Shown piece by piece: positions 51,406 to 59,527 of a DNA stretch of 64,000 nt. The translations under genes and the position numbers were made by a program. Where the stretch lies: contig NZ_JBNPXI010000001.1 in assembly GCF_050433385.1 (NCBI RefSeq), forward strand, positions 372,001-436,000, given 5' to 3'. Origin of the DNA: Brassicibacter mesophilus (GTDB taxonomy: Bacteria; Bacillota; Clostridia; Tissierellales; Proteiniboraceae). The notes below the pieces were generated by a model that was not told the origin of the DNA, ran no database searches, and saw only the letters and a program-made list of their open reading frames with translations. The number at the start of each line of letters is the position of its first letter. Positions within the stretch are counted from its first letter, which is position 1.

Positions 51406-52707
51406 TTATAACTTATAAAATTCTTCAAAAGTTTTTACTATATAATAATGGTCTAGTACTCCTCCTAGCTCTCTAATAGAATGCATAGCAAGCATTGGAT
51501 TTCCTATATCTACAGAACGCATATCTAAATGAGTTGAGGAAATAGGTCCAATAGTAGATCCTCCTCTTTCGTCAGAACGATTAACAAATTTTTGTACTGG
51601 TACACCAGCTTTTCTACAAATCATCTCGTAAACTGTATTTGAATCGCTGTCAGTTGTATAAGACTGGTTTGCATTTACTTTTACAGCAGGTCCTTTATTA
51701 ATAATTGGCTTATTCGTAGGATCATGCTTCTCTGCAGAATTAGGATGCAGTGCATGAGCCATATCTGCTGAAATAATAAATGAACTATATATTGCTCTGA
51801 AGAAGTCTTCTTTGTCCTTACCAAGGGCATATACTATTCTTTCAAGTACTGTTCTTAGCATTGGTGAATCAGCACCTTGCTTTGTACTACTTCCTATCTC
51901 TTCATTATCAAAACAGATCATCACATTAGTAGCTTTAGATACTGGCGAGTTTATCAAAGCGTTTATTCCTGCATGTACCATAGCTAAATCGTCAAGTTTA
52001 CCACAAGAAATAAACTCATTATTTAATCCAACTATACTGCCTTTTTCAAACTCATATAAAAACAAATCAAAATCAACTATATTATCAACTTCAACATTTA
52101 ATTCCTGTGCTATAAGCTTAACTAAATAATTGTCTTTTTCAAAATCCTCAGTAATTAAAGATAATAAAGGCAGCATATCTTTTTGTTTATTTAACTCTAT
52201 GCCTTCATTAATTTTTCTGTTCATATGTATAGCCAAGTTTGGTATTATCATCATTGGTTTGTTTATATTGACTAGCCTTGATTCTGGATAAAAAACATTA
52301 TCAGATTTCAAACTAACTCTACCAGCTATAGATAATGGCCTATCAAGCCAAGTATTTAGAATAGGACCCCCATATACTTCTAGGTTTAGCTTAAAATAGC
52401 TATTTTCTGAAATCATCTCTGGATTAGGTTTAATACGAAATGTAGGCGCATCTGTATGTGCACCAATTAATTTAAATCCATCTTTTTCTATTTCTCCATT
52501 TCCAACAATAAATGCTATTAATGCAGAATCATTTTTTGTTACAAAGTATTTCCCACCTTTTTGTATGTTCCATCTTTCCCTATTACATAGCTGAGCATAT
52601 CCATTTTTTTCAAGGATACTTTTTACATTTGAAACCGCATGAAATGGACTAGGACTATCATATATAAAATCTATAAGATCTTTCGCAAACTCTAACTCTT
52701 TTGTCAT
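51406..52707 (-). CDS. apeB: M18 family aminopeptidase
   Basis: 433-residue cytosolic zinc aminopeptidase of the M18 (aspartyl aminopeptidase) family. The metal ligands can be read: GAHTDAPTFRIKPN (His/Asp), CFDNEEIGSSTKQGA (Glu pair), and the C-terminal STHLDMRSVDIG His. The insertion (residues ~130-240) is the usual dimerisation domain. AAAGGAGG precedes the ATG. Works in peptide catabolism with the PepD homolog encoded 0.5 kb upstream, but the two are separated by terminator-like structures. Confidence 0.93.
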   Translation of the reverse strand: MTKELEFAKDLIDFIYDSPSPFHAVSNVKSILEKNGYAQLCNRERWNIQKGGKYFVTKNDSALIAFIVGNGEIEKDGFKLIGAHTDAPTFRIKPNPEMISENSYFKLNLEVYGGPILNTWLDRPLSIAGRVSLKSDNVFYPESRLVNINKPMMIIPNLAIHMNRKINEGIELNKQKDMLPLLSLITEDFEKDNYLVKLIAQELNVEVDNIVDFDLFLYEFEKGSIVGLNNEFISCGKLDDLAMVHAGINALINSPVSKATNVMICFDNEEIGSSTKQGADSPMLRTVLERIVYALGKDKEDFFRAIYSSFIISADMAHALHPNSAEKHDPTNKPIINKGPAVKVNANQSYTTDSDSNTVYEMICRKAGVPVQKFVNRSDERGGSTIGPISSTHLDMRSVDIGNPMLAMHSIRELGGVLDHYYIVKTFEEFYKL

Positions 52708-52727
52708 ACAAAAACCTCCTTTAAAAA

Positions 52728-52763
52728 CAAATACTTCGGCAAAATGCTCGAAGTACTTGTTTT
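52728..52763 (-). terminator. Terminator between DUF1292 and aminopeptidase genes
   Basis: ACAAGTACTTCG/CGAAGTATTTGT hairpin with T-rich tails on both strands (TTTTTTTG on plus). It separates the two minus-strand genes. Confidence 0.65.
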
Positions 52764-52774
52764 TTTGTTATATA

Positions 52775-53146
52775 TTATTCTTCATCCTCATCTTCATAAT
52801 CGTATTCGTAGTCTTCATCTTCCACGTCACTAAACAACTCATAGAATGCTTCTGCAACTAATTCATATTCTGCATCTTCTTCTATACTTATAAGCTCAAC
52901 ACCTTCTTCATTTTCGCTATATCCATATAAAAGAACATCTTCTTCATCTTTAGGTAATAATGCAATGTATTCATTGTCTTCTACGCTAAAAACTCCTAGT
53001 ACTAGACATTCTAACTCTGACCCATCTTCAAGAACTAGGTTCATTATCTCCATCTCATCATGCTCGCATCCACATCCGCATCCTTCATGATCATGCTCAT
53101 GATCGTGTCCGCAGCCACAACCGCCATTGTGTTTATTATCTGTCAT
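52775..53146 (-). CDS. DUF1292 family protein with His/Cys-rich N-terminus
   Basis: 123 residues. The first ~30 are a striking Gly-Cys-His-Asp-Glu cluster (repeats of GCGCG and HDHEHDHE), probably metal-binding. The middle (about 35-95) matches DUF1292/YrzB: VLEDGSELECLVLGVFSVEDNEYIALLP. The tail is highly acidic (EDEDYEYDYEDEDEE). DUF1292 has no established function; in Bacillus it is near alaS/mnmA genes, and here mnmA is 1.7 kb away. The second ATG (53146) is used because GGAG is only one base from the first. Confidence 0.82.
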   Translation of the reverse strand: MTDNKHNGGCGCGHDHEHDHEGCGCGCEHDEMEIMNLVLEDGSELECLVLGVFSVEDNEYIALLPKDEEDVLLYGYSENEEGVELISIEEDAEYELVAEAFYELFSDVEDEDYEYDYEDEDEE

Positions 53147-53252
53147 ACTTTTCATTCTCCTTTACAATAAAGTACATACTCCTAAGTATGCTTAAGTTAA
53201 TAATATCTCATTTATTATGTTTAGTATATAGCGTAATGTAAATATTTAAATT

Positions 53253-54710
53253 TTATTTAATTGATTTTAGCACTTCTAATAAAAACTCCCAAGTTCTTTG
53301 AGTAGAAGATATACTCAATTTTTCATCAGGCGTATGAACATCATACATATTTGGTCCCAATGAAATCATGTCTACATTGTTTAATTTTTCATCAAATAGA
53401 CCACACTCTAATCCAGCATGTATTGCTGTAATGATTGGTTCTTTGCCATACTTTCTTTTATAGCTTTCAACAAATACATCTCTTATATAGGAATCTGATT
53501 TATATTCCCATGCTGGATAGTCTGATTCATTAGTTACTTTGACATCTAATTGTTTAGCAACTATTTCAATAATATTTACTATATCTTGTTTTAATGTCTT
53601 TATCGAGCTTCTTACTGCGCTTTCCAGAGAAACTTCTTTATCATCTGTAGTAACTACTCCAACATTTAAAGAGCTTTGAACTAATCCTTGTATCTCCATG
53701 CTCATAGTTTGTATACCATTTGGTATCAGCATTAATGCAGAAATAACTTTATTCATTGTTTCTGAGGAGAATACTTTTTCAGGTTTTTGATCAATATATT
53801 CTAGCTCAATATTTACATCAGGATCAGCAGTTTTCAATTCGTTTTTTATGATTCTATTCCATTCTCTAATTTCTATTTCGAGATTTTCTTTATCATTACT
53901 ATTAACTAATACTACGGCATCAGCTTCTCTAGGTATTGCATTCATTTTTGCTCCACCGTTTATCTCAGATATATGATATGTAACGCTTGAAGCTAATCCA
54001 TTTAATATACGTCCCATTAATTTATTTGCATTTCCTCTGCCTTTATTTATCTCCATACCAGAGTGTCCACCCTTTAACCCTCTAATTTTTATAACATATG
54101 GTAATAAATTTTCATTGGCAGTTTCCCACTCTATAGGTATTTTAACAATATTTCTTATTCCGCCTGCGCAGCTTACTAAAAATGTACCTTCTTCCTCTGA
54201 ATCTATGTTTATAAGAATTTTACCACTTAAGCTGCTAGGATCAAGGTTATTAGCTCCACCCATACCAGTTTCTTCTTCGGTAGTAACAAGTACTTCTAAT
54301 GGAGGATGTGGAATATCAGTTGAATCCAATATAGCTAGAGCAAAGGCTACTGCTATTCCATTGTCTGCCCCTAAAGTAGTGCCTGTTGCCATTATCATAT
54401 CATCTTCTATTCTTAATTTTAGTGGATCTTTTGAAAAGTCATGCTCTGTTGCTTTGTTTTTTTCGCATACCATATCCATATGACCCTGAAGAATTACTGT
54501 TGGCGCATTTTCAAATCCAGCTGTACCAGGTTTCTTAATAATTACATTTAGAGCTTTATCTTGTATGACTTCTAAGTTACGTTCTTTAGCAAAATTAACT
54601 AAATAGTCACTAATTTTTTTTTCATTACCAGAACATCGTGGTATTTGAGTCATATCTTCGAAAATACTAAAAACTGATTTTGGTTCTAATTTACTTAGTA
54701 CTCCACTCAT
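53253..54710 (-). CDS. pepD: Beta-Ala-Xaa/aminoacyl-histidine dipeptidase
   Basis: 485-residue M20 zinc peptidase cleaving Xaa-His dipeptides such as carnosine. Zinc-binding and catalytic residues lie in VILQGHMDMVCE (His/Asp), the TTEEETGMGGA catalytic Glu, INIDSEEEG, and near the end HAGLECGLFDEK. A dimerisation lid is inserted at about 210-370. GGAGG precedes the ATG. With M18 peptidase and serine dehydratases it fits peptide/amino-acid fermentation. Confidence 0.93.
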   Translation of the reverse strand: MSGVLSKLEPKSVFSIFEDMTQIPRCSGNEKKISDYLVNFAKERNLEVIQDKALNVIIKKPGTAGFENAPTVILQGHMDMVCEKNKATEHDFSKDPLKLRIEDDMIMATGTTLGADNGIAVAFALAILDSTDIPHPPLEVLVTTEEETGMGGANNLDPSSLSGKILINIDSEEEGTFLVSCAGGIRNIVKIPIEWETANENLLPYVIKIRGLKGGHSGMEINKGRGNANKLMGRILNGLASSVTYHISEINGGAKMNAIPREADAVVLVNSNDKENLEIEIREWNRIIKNELKTADPDVNIELEYIDQKPEKVFSSETMNKVISALMLIPNGIQTMSMEIQGLVQSSLNVGVVTTDDKEVSLESAVRSSIKTLKQDIVNIIEIVAKQLDVKVTNESDYPAWEYKSDSYIRDVFVESYKRKYGKEPIITAIHAGLECGLFDEKLNNVDMISLGPNMYDVHTPDEKLSISSTQRTWEFLLEVLKSIK

Positions 54711-54807
54711 TTGTCAACCTCCTATAATTATAATTAACCTTTATTAATGTATGTTTCTATTTTAGGGTATATGTTTCCTGCTATATTATTTAATAACCAA
54801 ACATTTT

Positions 54808-55926
54808 TTATACAATATTTAACTCGTCTTCTGATTTAAAAGCATTGTCAATAATTCCTCCACCTAGACATACTTCTTTATCATAGAAAACTACAGCCTG
54901 ACCAGGTGTGATAGCTTTTTGTGGATTATCGAAAACAACTGTACATTTGTCATTGTTCATCAAATATACCGTAACACCATTATCAGCCTGTCTATATCTA
55001 AACTTAGCAGTACATTTGAATACTATTTCTTTATTCCTGTCACTAACCCAATACAGTTCGCTTGCGCTCAATCCATATGATAGTAAAGCTGGATTGTTTG
55101 CTCCTTGAGCTACATAAAGAATATTATTTTCAATATCCTTTTCTACAACAAACCATGGCTCTCCTGTTCCTATACCTCCTATACCTAATCCTTTACGCTG
55201 TCCTAGTGTATAATACATTAGTCCTTCATGCTTCCCAACTACCTCTCCATCTAGGGTCTTAATATCTCCGGATTTCGCAGGAAGGTAAGTATTAAGAAAC
55301 TCATTGAAATTTCTTTCACCAATAAAACAAATACCTGTGCTGTCTTTTTTTGACGCTGTACTTAACCCTTCAGACAAAGCAATTTCCCTAACTTCAAATT
55401 TATTCATGTGACCAATAGGAAACATGCTTTTAGAAAGCTGATATTGTCCTAATGTACATAGGAAATAAGTCTGGTCTTTATTTGTATCCAGACCTCTTAA
55501 AAGCCTGTATTCTCCATCATAGAAGTCTGTTCTTGCATAGTGTCCAGTAGCTATATAGTCGGCTCCTAGTTTCAACGCATATTCTAAGAAAGCTTTAAAT
55601 TTAATCTCTTTATTACACATCACATCAGGATTTGGTGTTCTACCTCGTTTATATTCATTTAAAAAATAAGTGAATACTCTATTCCAATACTCCTTTTCAA
55701 AATTAACAGTATAATAGGGAATGCCTATCTGATTGCATACTTTTCTCACATCTTCATAATCATCAGCAGATGAGCATACACCATTATCATCTTTTTCGTC
55801 CCAATTTTTCATGAATATCCCTACCACATCATATCCTTGTCTCTTCAATAACAGTGCTGCAACCGATGAGTCTACTCCGCCAGACATACCAATTACTACC
55901 TTTGTATCACTAATTTTTTTGTCCAT
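54808..55926 (-). CDS. mnmA: tRNA-specific 2-thiouridylase
   Basis: Forms 2-thiouridine at position 34 of Lys, Glu and Gln tRNAs. The 372-residue protein has the PP-loop VVIGMSGGVDSSVAALLL (about residues 9-26), the nucleophilic Cys in NPDVMCNKEIKF (about 104), the persulfide Cys in SKKDSTGICFIGERNF (about 201) and the C-terminal barrel with FRYRQADNGVTV. The sulfur donor could be the cysteine-desulfurase-like protein at 16.5 kb or another elsewhere. Confidence 0.96.
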   Translation of the reverse strand: MDKKISDTKVVIGMSGGVDSSVAALLLKRQGYDVVGIFMKNWDEKDDNGVCSSADDYEDVRKVCNQIGIPYYTVNFEKEYWNRVFTYFLNEYKRGRTPNPDVMCNKEIKFKAFLEYALKLGADYIATGHYARTDFYDGEYRLLRGLDTNKDQTYFLCTLGQYQLSKSMFPIGHMNKFEVREIALSEGLSTASKKDSTGICFIGERNFNEFLNTYLPAKSGDIKTLDGEVVGKHEGLMYYTLGQRKGLGIGGIGTGEPWFVVEKDIENNILYVAQGANNPALLSYGLSASELYWVSDRNKEIVFKCTAKFRYRQADNGVTVYLMNNDKCTVVFDNPQKAITPGQAVVFYDKEVCLGGGIIDNAFKSEDELNIV

Positions 55927-55992
55927 TTATAATCATCCTCTATCATTTGTACTTCTTTAGTTTATACTTTGCTATAAGTTTTTATCCCATTT

Positions 55993-57276
55993 TTATAAAC
56001 CAGAAAATTGACATACATCTTGCTTCTGATCTACACTAATAAATCTGTTTACAACTATTATTAATATGCCTACACATAAAAACAAGCCGTTTATAGAAAA
56101 TCTATCAGCAATAAATCCAAATAGAGGTGCCAATATAACTGTAAACAAAGATATAAGCTGACTTTCAATAGATAAAACTGTGGCTCTTTCATTCTTATCC
56201 ATATAATCTCCACATACGTCTACAAAAATAGGCTTTCTTGAATCCTTGAGAATATAAAGAAAGAAGAAGATAATGATTACAGCTGATGTTATCTTGTTTC
56301 TTACAGCTAAAAATAGTCCTATTGATAAAATACCCATTATGTCGAAGGAGATACCCATGAGCTTATCAGAACTCCATTTCTTATTTAATCTATACACATT
56401 TTTAGAAGCAATTGAACTAAATATATAAAAAACGCCGTAGGTTATCCCCAGTATTATCTTTAACTTGCTATCTCCATCTAGAGAAGCTAGTGCTGATACT
56501 CCAGTTAACAGTAATGTTGCCTTTAATATAGGCTGTATATAGTCCTTTATAGTCTTAAATATTCCATCAAACAATGATGCACTTAATAGAAGCTTAATTA
56601 AAGTTTTCTTTTTAAATATACTCTTAAGTCCATTTACACTATTAACAAAAAATTTCTTTATACTTAAATCTGTTTCTATTTTTTCATTCAGGCTTTCAGG
56701 ATATGACAATATCAATAGGAAATCTAAGAAAAAAGGTAATGTGCATACCAGAAATATCCATCTCATGCCTGGAAGATTTAAAATAAATATAATCGATAAA
56801 AATGCAGATATTGATGATCCTATAAGCGAAAAAGAACGGGTTCTCCCATATACATATGCTTTGTGCTTAAACCAGCCTTTTTGCTCTAAGTATAAATATA
56901 TCATAGCCTTATGTGCCCCAGATCTAAACGCTTCACCTAAACCATAAAAAGCTATGGCTATAACAAGAAGGATAAAGTTTGTGCCTATAAAGAAAAATAT
57001 AAAAGACATTATATAAAATATGAAACAAATTAGCAGCTCAGTCTTTTTGCCATAATTATCTGCAAATATGCCAGAAGGAATTTCAAAAATATAAATTACT
57101 ATCTCTCTAACGGAAAACAAAAGACCAATTTGAAATAAGCTTAGTTTCATTGACATCAAATATATTAGCAAATATGGCTCGAAAAACTCTAGATTTTTTA
57201 GTAATCCATAAAAACAAAATTTCCATATTTGCTTATCTTTATTTATAACCTTATATACATTATATACATTCTCCAA
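55993..57276 (-). CDS. MFS transporter, PadR-linked
   Basis: 427 residues with about 12 transmembrane segments. The MFS loop 2-3 motif is seen as EIPSGIFADNYGKKTELL (about 68-86), and a second FGFIADRFSINGLF late in the protein. Substrate unknown; the PadR repressor gene just upstream points to an efflux pump induced by a toxic compound or drug. TTG start, seven bases after AGGAGG, 11 bases downstream of the padR stop. Confidence 0.85.
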   Translation of the reverse strand: MENVYNVYKVINKDKQIWKFCFYGLLKNLEFFEPYLLIYLMSMKLSLFQIGLLFSVREIVIYIFEIPSGIFADNYGKKTELLICFIFYIMSFIFFFIGTNFILLVIAIAFYGLGEAFRSGAHKAMIYLYLEQKGWFKHKAYVYGRTRSFSLIGSSISAFLSIIFILNLPGMRWIFLVCTLPFFLDFLLILSYPESLNEKIETDLSIKKFFVNSVNGLKSIFKKKTLIKLLLSASLFDGIFKTIKDYIQPILKATLLLTGVSALASLDGDSKLKIILGITYGVFYIFSSIASKNVYRLNKKWSSDKLMGISFDIMGILSIGLFLAVRNKITSAVIIIFFFLYILKDSRKPIFVDVCGDYMDKNERATVLSIESQLISLFTVILAPLFGFIADRFSINGLFLCVGILIIVVNRFISVDQKQDVCQFSGL

Positions 57277-57287
57277 AATTTCACCTC

Positions 57288-57596
57288 CTATTCTTCTAGC
57301 TCAATGATAAGTTCTTTTGCCCTATTTTTCCCAATATTCAGAACTTCCTCACCATCTTCTGTTATCCTATAATATTTTCTTATTTTTCCTTCAACTACAG
57401 ACTCTTTTGAAAATATTAATCCTTCATTTTCAAGTTTATGAAATATGGGATACAATGTTCCGGGACTTATATCATATCCATGCTCCTTAAGCTCTTCAAT
57501 CATCCATTGACCAAAAATAGGACCATTTTTTGCATGATGAAGTATGTGTAAATTTATAAACCCTAAAAACAATTTTCTAATTACTTTTTCTTTCAT
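57288..57596 (-). CDS. PadR family transcriptional regulator
   Basis: 102-residue winged-helix repressor: LGFINLHILHHAKNGPIFGQWMIEEL, then ISPGTLYPIFHKLENEGLI (recognition helix, about 41-60) and the wing KIRKYYRITEDGEEVL. It lacks the C-terminal helical domain extension of longer PadR proteins but keeps the dimerisation helix typical of subfamily 2. First gene of the padR-MFS operon; the imperfect palindrome upstream is a candidate binding site. Confidence 0.93.
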   Translation of the reverse strand: MKEKVIRKLFLGFINLHILHHAKNGPIFGQWMIEELKEHGYDISPGTLYPIFHKLENEGLIFSKESVVEGKIRKYYRITEDGEEVLNIGKNRAKELIIELEE

Positions 57597-57618
57597 AATA
57601 TTTAGACTCGCCCTCCGA

Positions 57619-57633
57619 TATCGAACTTCGTTA
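57619..57633. promoter_or_regulatory. Candidate PadR operator
   Basis: TATCGAACTTCGTTA is an inverted repeat with one mismatch (TATCGAA-C-TTCGtTA), 23 bases upstream of the padR start. Autoregulation at such a site is common for PadR; binding is inferred. Confidence 0.4.
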
Positions 57634-57687
57634 ATAAAATCATATCATCAAACTCTTTTTTGCGTCAATTATTATTTATATTGATAT

Positions 57688-57720
57688 AAAGCCACTATCT
57701 TTTTGTTGATAGTGGCTTTT
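57688..57720. terminator. Terminator of the PfoR-like gene
   Basis: AAAGCCACTATC/GATAGTGGCTTT, eight-base loop. It follows the stop at 57724 on the minus strand and has T residues on both sides. Confidence 0.7.
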
Positions 57721-57723
57721 TGA

Positions 57724-58755
57724 CTATTCTACTATAAGTTCTTTATCTAACTTAAGTGCTTTTCTTTCTTTCACAATTTTAGTAATAGTAGTACCAACTA
57801 AGCCGCCTATTAGTCCTGCTAAAGCAGCAAAAAGTAAAGCCATAATTACTTTTCCAGGTGCATTGAATCCAAATGGTGCTAGCATACCTGGTATAGGCGA
57901 TGCAGTTCCTGGAGCATTGTTTATTATCCCAAAATATGCTGCCACCATACCAGCTAATCCACCACCAATAAAATCTGAAAAATATATTATAAGCGGATTT
58001 GCAGTTACTATATCAGCTTGCGTTAATGGTTCAAGCATAACTGCTATAACATTACCTGAGTCACCTAGCTTTAATCTTTTAAAAACTACACCATTTGTAA
58101 AAGCTCCTCCAAAGCTAGCAATAGATGATATCCCCATAGCAAGTCCTTGCAAACCAAGCATTGCTGTCACAGCCATTGAGCTTAGTGGAGATGTACATAG
58201 TATTTTCATTATTCCTCCTAGTAAAAATCCCATAATATAAGGAGATTGATCTGCTGCTACAGATATCATGTTACCTATGCTTAATAATGTGGTATCTATA
58301 ACCGGTGTTACTAGTATAGCTACTAATCTAGATAACGGAGCAATAAGCAAAGCTCCTGCTACAATGTCTAAGCCTTTAGGTAGTTTTTTTTCTAAGATAG
58401 GTCCAACAAGTCCAATAAAATATCCTGCTACAAACCCAGGAAGTATTCCCATATTCACTAAAGCCGCCCCAGCTACAACTGCATATACAGGGTTCACACC
58501 CATATTAATTATTACTAGAATAGCAGCTATGGGTCCACCCATTGTTCCTGAAGCAGTTCCAACTTCTCCTAAAAATTTAAAATGAAAAAAATCTCCGCTT
58601 ATATATTTGTGTATTGCCTCAACTAAAAATGTTGCAACAGCTGCTCCGGCAAGTCCTGACATAGCCTTGTCACCTTTTGGCGCTTTTAAACTAAAACCAG
58701 AAAATAAAATAAGTGCTAATAACAATAATCCCATACCTTTTACAATTGATATCAT
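57724..58755 (-). CDS. PTS_EIIC_2/PfoR-family membrane protein under a glycine riboswitch
   Basis: 343-residue integral membrane protein with about ten hydrophobic helices, recognised as the PTS_EIIC_2 (COG3641, 'PfoR') family by GTASGTMGGPIAAILVIINMGVNP-type and KRLKLGDSGNVIAVMLEPLTQADIVTANP segments. It has no IIA/IIB domains or phosphorylation Cys/His, and no PTS genes are adjacent, so phosphotransfer is doubtful. The gene is preceded by a tandem glycine riboswitch with a terminator, so expression should respond to glycine. The ATG at 58755 is seven bases after GGAGG. A glycine or serine transporter/exporter is the inferred function; PfoR itself was named for a regulatory effect on perfringolysin. 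Confidence 0.85.
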   Translation of the reverse strand: MISIVKGMGLLLLALILFSGFSLKAPKGDKAMSGLAGAAVATFLVEAIHKYISGDFFHFKFLGEVGTASGTMGGPIAAILVIINMGVNPVYAVVAGAALVNMGILPGFVAGYFIGLVGPILEKKLPKGLDIVAGALLIAPLSRLVAILVTPVIDTTLLSIGNMISVAADQSPYIMGFLLGGIMKILCTSPLSSMAVTAMLGLQGLAMGISSIASFGGAFTNGVVFKRLKLGDSGNVIAVMLEPLTQADIVTANPLIIYFSDFIGGGLAGMVAAYFGIINNAPGTASPIPGMLAPFGFNAPGKVIMALLFAALAGLIGGLVGTTITKIVKERKALKLDKELIVE

Positions 58756-58800
58756 TAAACAACCTCCTTCTGACATTTTCTAGAATTTAATGCAAAAACA

Positions 58801-58857
58801 AAGGACAGAGGGTACAATAGCATAGAAAATCTATACTACTCTACCCCCTGTCCTTTT
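58801..58857 (-). terminator. Riboswitch-controlled intrinsic terminator
   Basis: GGACAGGGGGTA pairs with TACCCTCTGTCC, and the stem extends inward to a short loop, followed by TTTTGTTTTTG on the minus strand. The 5' arm includes CAGGGGGT, which also forms P1 of the second glycine aptamer, so aptamer folding would prevent the terminator. Confidence 0.85.
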
Positions 58858-59034
58858 ATCTGAAAGTTTCCTTATCTATTCACATAAATAAGTTACTCCT
58901 TCGATGCCCTTAATAGGTCTCTCCAGGGTCGTGTCCAACCATTGTATCAAACCTGAAAGTTTCGAAATAACTTGAGTAATGAAGACTATTTCTTGCTCCT
59001 ACGGTCATTCAACAAGTGAATATCTCCAATGGTT
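58843..59034 (-). ncRNA. Tandem glycine riboswitch (two aptamers)
   Basis: Minus-strand aptamer I (about 59034-58937): P1 AACCATTG/CAATGGTT, with GGAGAT, CCGTAGGAGCAAG and GAAACTTTCAGG. Aptamer II (about 58929-58843): P1 ACCCTG/CAGGGGGT, with GGAGAGACC, GCATCGAAGGAGTAAC, GGAAACTTTCAGATAAAAGGACAG. These match the glycine riboswitch core (GGAGAG, CCGAAGG-GCAA, GAAACTCTCAGGxAAAAGGAC) in tandem. P1 of aptamer II and the terminator share bases, which predicts an ON switch: glycine allows transcription of the downstream PfoR-like gene. Confidence 0.93.
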
Positions 59035-59063
59035 ATCATACACCTATATTCATTTCTACTATC

Positions 59064-59092
59064 ATTTTAAATACTTATTATAAAAAAATCAA
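59064..59092 (-). promoter_or_regulatory. Promoter of the riboswitch transcript
   Basis: On the minus strand TTGATT (59092-59087), a 17-base spacer, and TAAAAT (59069-59064), placed about 25 bases before aptamer I. Confidence 0.6.
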
Positions 59093-59161
59093 TATAATTT
59101 CAAATAAAGTTTCCCTATATTATCATGAATATTTATTGAAAAAACAAATAATGTTTATATC

Positions 59162-59524
59162 TTATAATATTGAGTTATCGTAAATAACCTTTTTATACTC
59201 TTCTTCATATCCAAGTAGGTTTCTGTCTTCTGTTAAATATACTTTCAAATACAATACAGCATCTTCAATCATATTGTCTAATTCTTTTTTTGTTATCAAA
59301 ACTCTTAAAATACTTGGAATCAATTGATATACCCGCTCAACCACCATAGCATATTTTATTTCTCCTGTCTTAGAACCTAATTCTTTTTCAGCTTGAACAA
59401 CTAATGATAAAATTATTTTTTTTAATGTTTTTTTGTTTCCTGCTTTATAAACAACTAGTAATACTGCAATAACAATTATAGCTGAAAGAATGAAAACTAG
59501 GTTTGATTGTATAAAGTCCAGCAT
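59162..59524 (-). CDS. Phage-type holin-like membrane protein
   Basis: 120 residues. One N-terminal transmembrane helix (about 9-27), a basic stretch (GNKKTLKK), then a long amphipathic helical domain (LVVQAEKELGSKTGEIKYAMVVERVYQLIP). This build resembles the LLH-type phage holins and the tail-anchored small proteins next to endolysins. The stop-to-start gap with the amidase gene upstream is three bases, and the RBS lies in the amidase 3' end, so translation is coupled. A lysis role is inferred from context. Confidence 0.65.
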   Translation of the reverse strand: MLDFIQSNLVFILSAIIVIAVLLVVYKAGNKKTLKKIILSLVVQAEKELGSKTGEIKYAMVVERVYQLIPSILRVLITKKELDNMIEDAVLYLKVYLTEDRNLLGYEEEYKKVIYDNSIL

Positions 59525-59527
59525 ATA

